Source: CAVQCX01 sp963775335 (lineage in GTDB: Bacteria > Pseudomonadota > Gammaproteobacteria > Chromatiales > Chromatiaceae). Taken from it: a stretch of DNA of 64,000 nucleotides. Numbering within the stretch: the first letter of the stretch is position 1; each line of letters begins with the position of its first letter. The notes beneath the pieces are model-generated. The model was not told the DNA's origin. It made no database searches and saw only the letters and a list, made by a program, of their open reading frames with translations. The stretch lies in assembly GCA_963775335.1 (NCBI GenBank), contig CAVZIJ010000003.1:992001-1056000 (forward strand), read 5' to 3'. The position numbers and the translations under genes are program-made. Shown one piece after another: positions 63,269 through 64,000 of the stretch.

Positions 63269-63494
63269 TTCACGTTTAAGCGACTGTTTTTTCTCGCAAT
63301 TATGCGGCTGTCAGCGCGTTCTGCGGGCGGCTGATCATCTATAAGCATGCACTAATATGGCGACCATCCTGTAGTCAATAATATACTAACGTTCTGAAGA
63401 TGAAGAAATCCCGACGCGCTACGTCACCGCGACTGTTTCACGCGCATTCCCGACGGTCGATAATTGCGACACTGAGAAAGTACAAAACTTCAGT

Positions 63495-64000
63495 GGAGGA
63501 ATTGAGGCGCATCGTTCGATCCGATCGGCAAGATAGTCCCAAAACGACACGCCGAGCTTGCGGCAGGTTTTGTTGAGGCTGGCCAGGCTGTCTCGACAGC
63601 GCTTTCCCAGATCACTGCGCGTTCCACCGCTGATCTTGCGCCATTTGACGTACACCCGAATATCGCCCTCGCTGTTGTTGGTATGCAGCGGGATGTCCGG
63701 GCGGCTCAGCACCAGCAGCAGCTTGGCCCTGTGCCCATGCAACCGCTTGAGCGTCTGGTTGAGCGTCTCAAAGGACGTGCGCTGCGTGAAGAGGGCGTCG
63801 AAGCGTGCCTCCAGGTCGGGCACCAACGCCGGATCGGGATGGCGCCGATAGGCCTTGAGATCGGCATACAGCGTCCAGATCTGGTCTCGGACCCGCTCCT
63901 GGTCCAGGCGATGGGTGTCGTTGAGTGGGATCAGCTTGTGCACGAGGCGCTCGGCGTGCACCCAGCACAAGGCGTGCAGCAGGATGGCAAACTGACCGGC
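63495..64000 (-). pseudogene. IS66-like transposase, 5' part beyond window, 3' end cut by IS
   Basis: The minus frame entering from the right edge reads FAILLHALCWVHAERLVHKL, then NNSEGDIRVYVKWRKISGGT and CRKLGVSFWDYLADRI. H-A-x-C-W-V-H-x-x-R and N-N-x-x-E...K-x-R-K-I-S-G are IS66-family transposase marks. At 63494 it is broken by the IS4-type element, whose end replaces the last residues with KFCTFSV and an added tail. The true end is at 61786-61843. Confidence 0.85.

Larger units (their letters stand above)
61844..63494 (-). mobile_element. IS4-type insertion sequence, 1651 bp, with inverted ends and 6-bp target duplication
   Basis: The element begins ACTGAAGTTTCTTG (61844) and ends with the inverse, CAAAACTTCAGT (to 63494), giving imperfect inverted repeats of about 20 bp. 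GGAGGA lies directly outside each end (61838-61843 and 63495-63500). It holds a single transposase gene and splits a second transposase. Confidence 0.85.

Overview
The window comes from a GC-rich gammaproteobacterium. The rpsF-rpsR-rplI-dnaB-alr-radA and smc-zipA-ligA blocks are gammaproteobacterial in style. The aprMBA operon (dissimilatory APS reductase) and a Gly/Pro/Tyr-rich exported protein resembling sulfur globule envelope proteins point to a sulfur oxidiser, most likely of the order Chromatiales (purple sulfur bacteria and relatives). That assignment is inferred from gene content; there is no rRNA here.

Layout. 0-9.5 kb: mgtE, small membrane proteins, then minus-strand smc > zipA > ligA. 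9.7-11.4 kb: queF and a ribulokinase-like FGGY sugar kinase. 11.4-21.8 kb: an XrtA/PEP-CTERM-type exopolysaccharide locus, with minus-strand sugar transferase > prsK > prsR > prsT and, divergently, a UDP-sugar dehydrogenase and a UDP-uronate epimerase. A well-matched sigma-54 promoter lies between the two arms and PrsR is a sigma-54 activator. 22-36 kb: rdgC, a YihY-type membrane protein, the MEMO1/AMMECR1 pair, a CNNM/CorC transporter, a di-haem peroxidase, a deacetylase/glycosyltransferase pair, a GH13 enzyme and several small membrane proteins. 36-46 kb: information-processing genes (radA, alr, dnaB, rplI, rpsR, rpsF, rlmB, rnr) ending at a tRNA-Leu(CAG).

From the tRNA rightwards the character changes. 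There are degraded or frameshifted genes, small unknown genes, the candidate sulfur globule gene, an AmpG-like transporter and an orphan PIN toxin. The aprMBA operon follows, with three uncharacterised or poorly characterised neighbours: a 133-aa protein, a SlyD-like FKBP and a 53-aa protein. Beyond 57.4 kb lie dispersed and tandem repeats (a GGGGTCAG-bounded family, a 31-bp tandem, three copies of a roughly 100-bp element), an AAA/DUF4143 ATPase, a VapBC-like pair, and a nested mobile element in which an IS4-type IS with 6-bp target duplication splits an IS66-like transposase exactly.

How the parts work together. AprMBA would oxidise sulfite with AMP to APS in the cytoplasm, drawing on sulfur held in periplasmic globules coated by Sgp-type proteins. 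The PrsK/PrsR pair probably controls exopolysaccharide genes through RpoN. The most interesting points are the apr-linked unknown genes, the IS leader hairpin with an internal promoter, the repeat families at 57-62 kb, and two frameshifted conserved genes (radA and a DUF3467-like gene).
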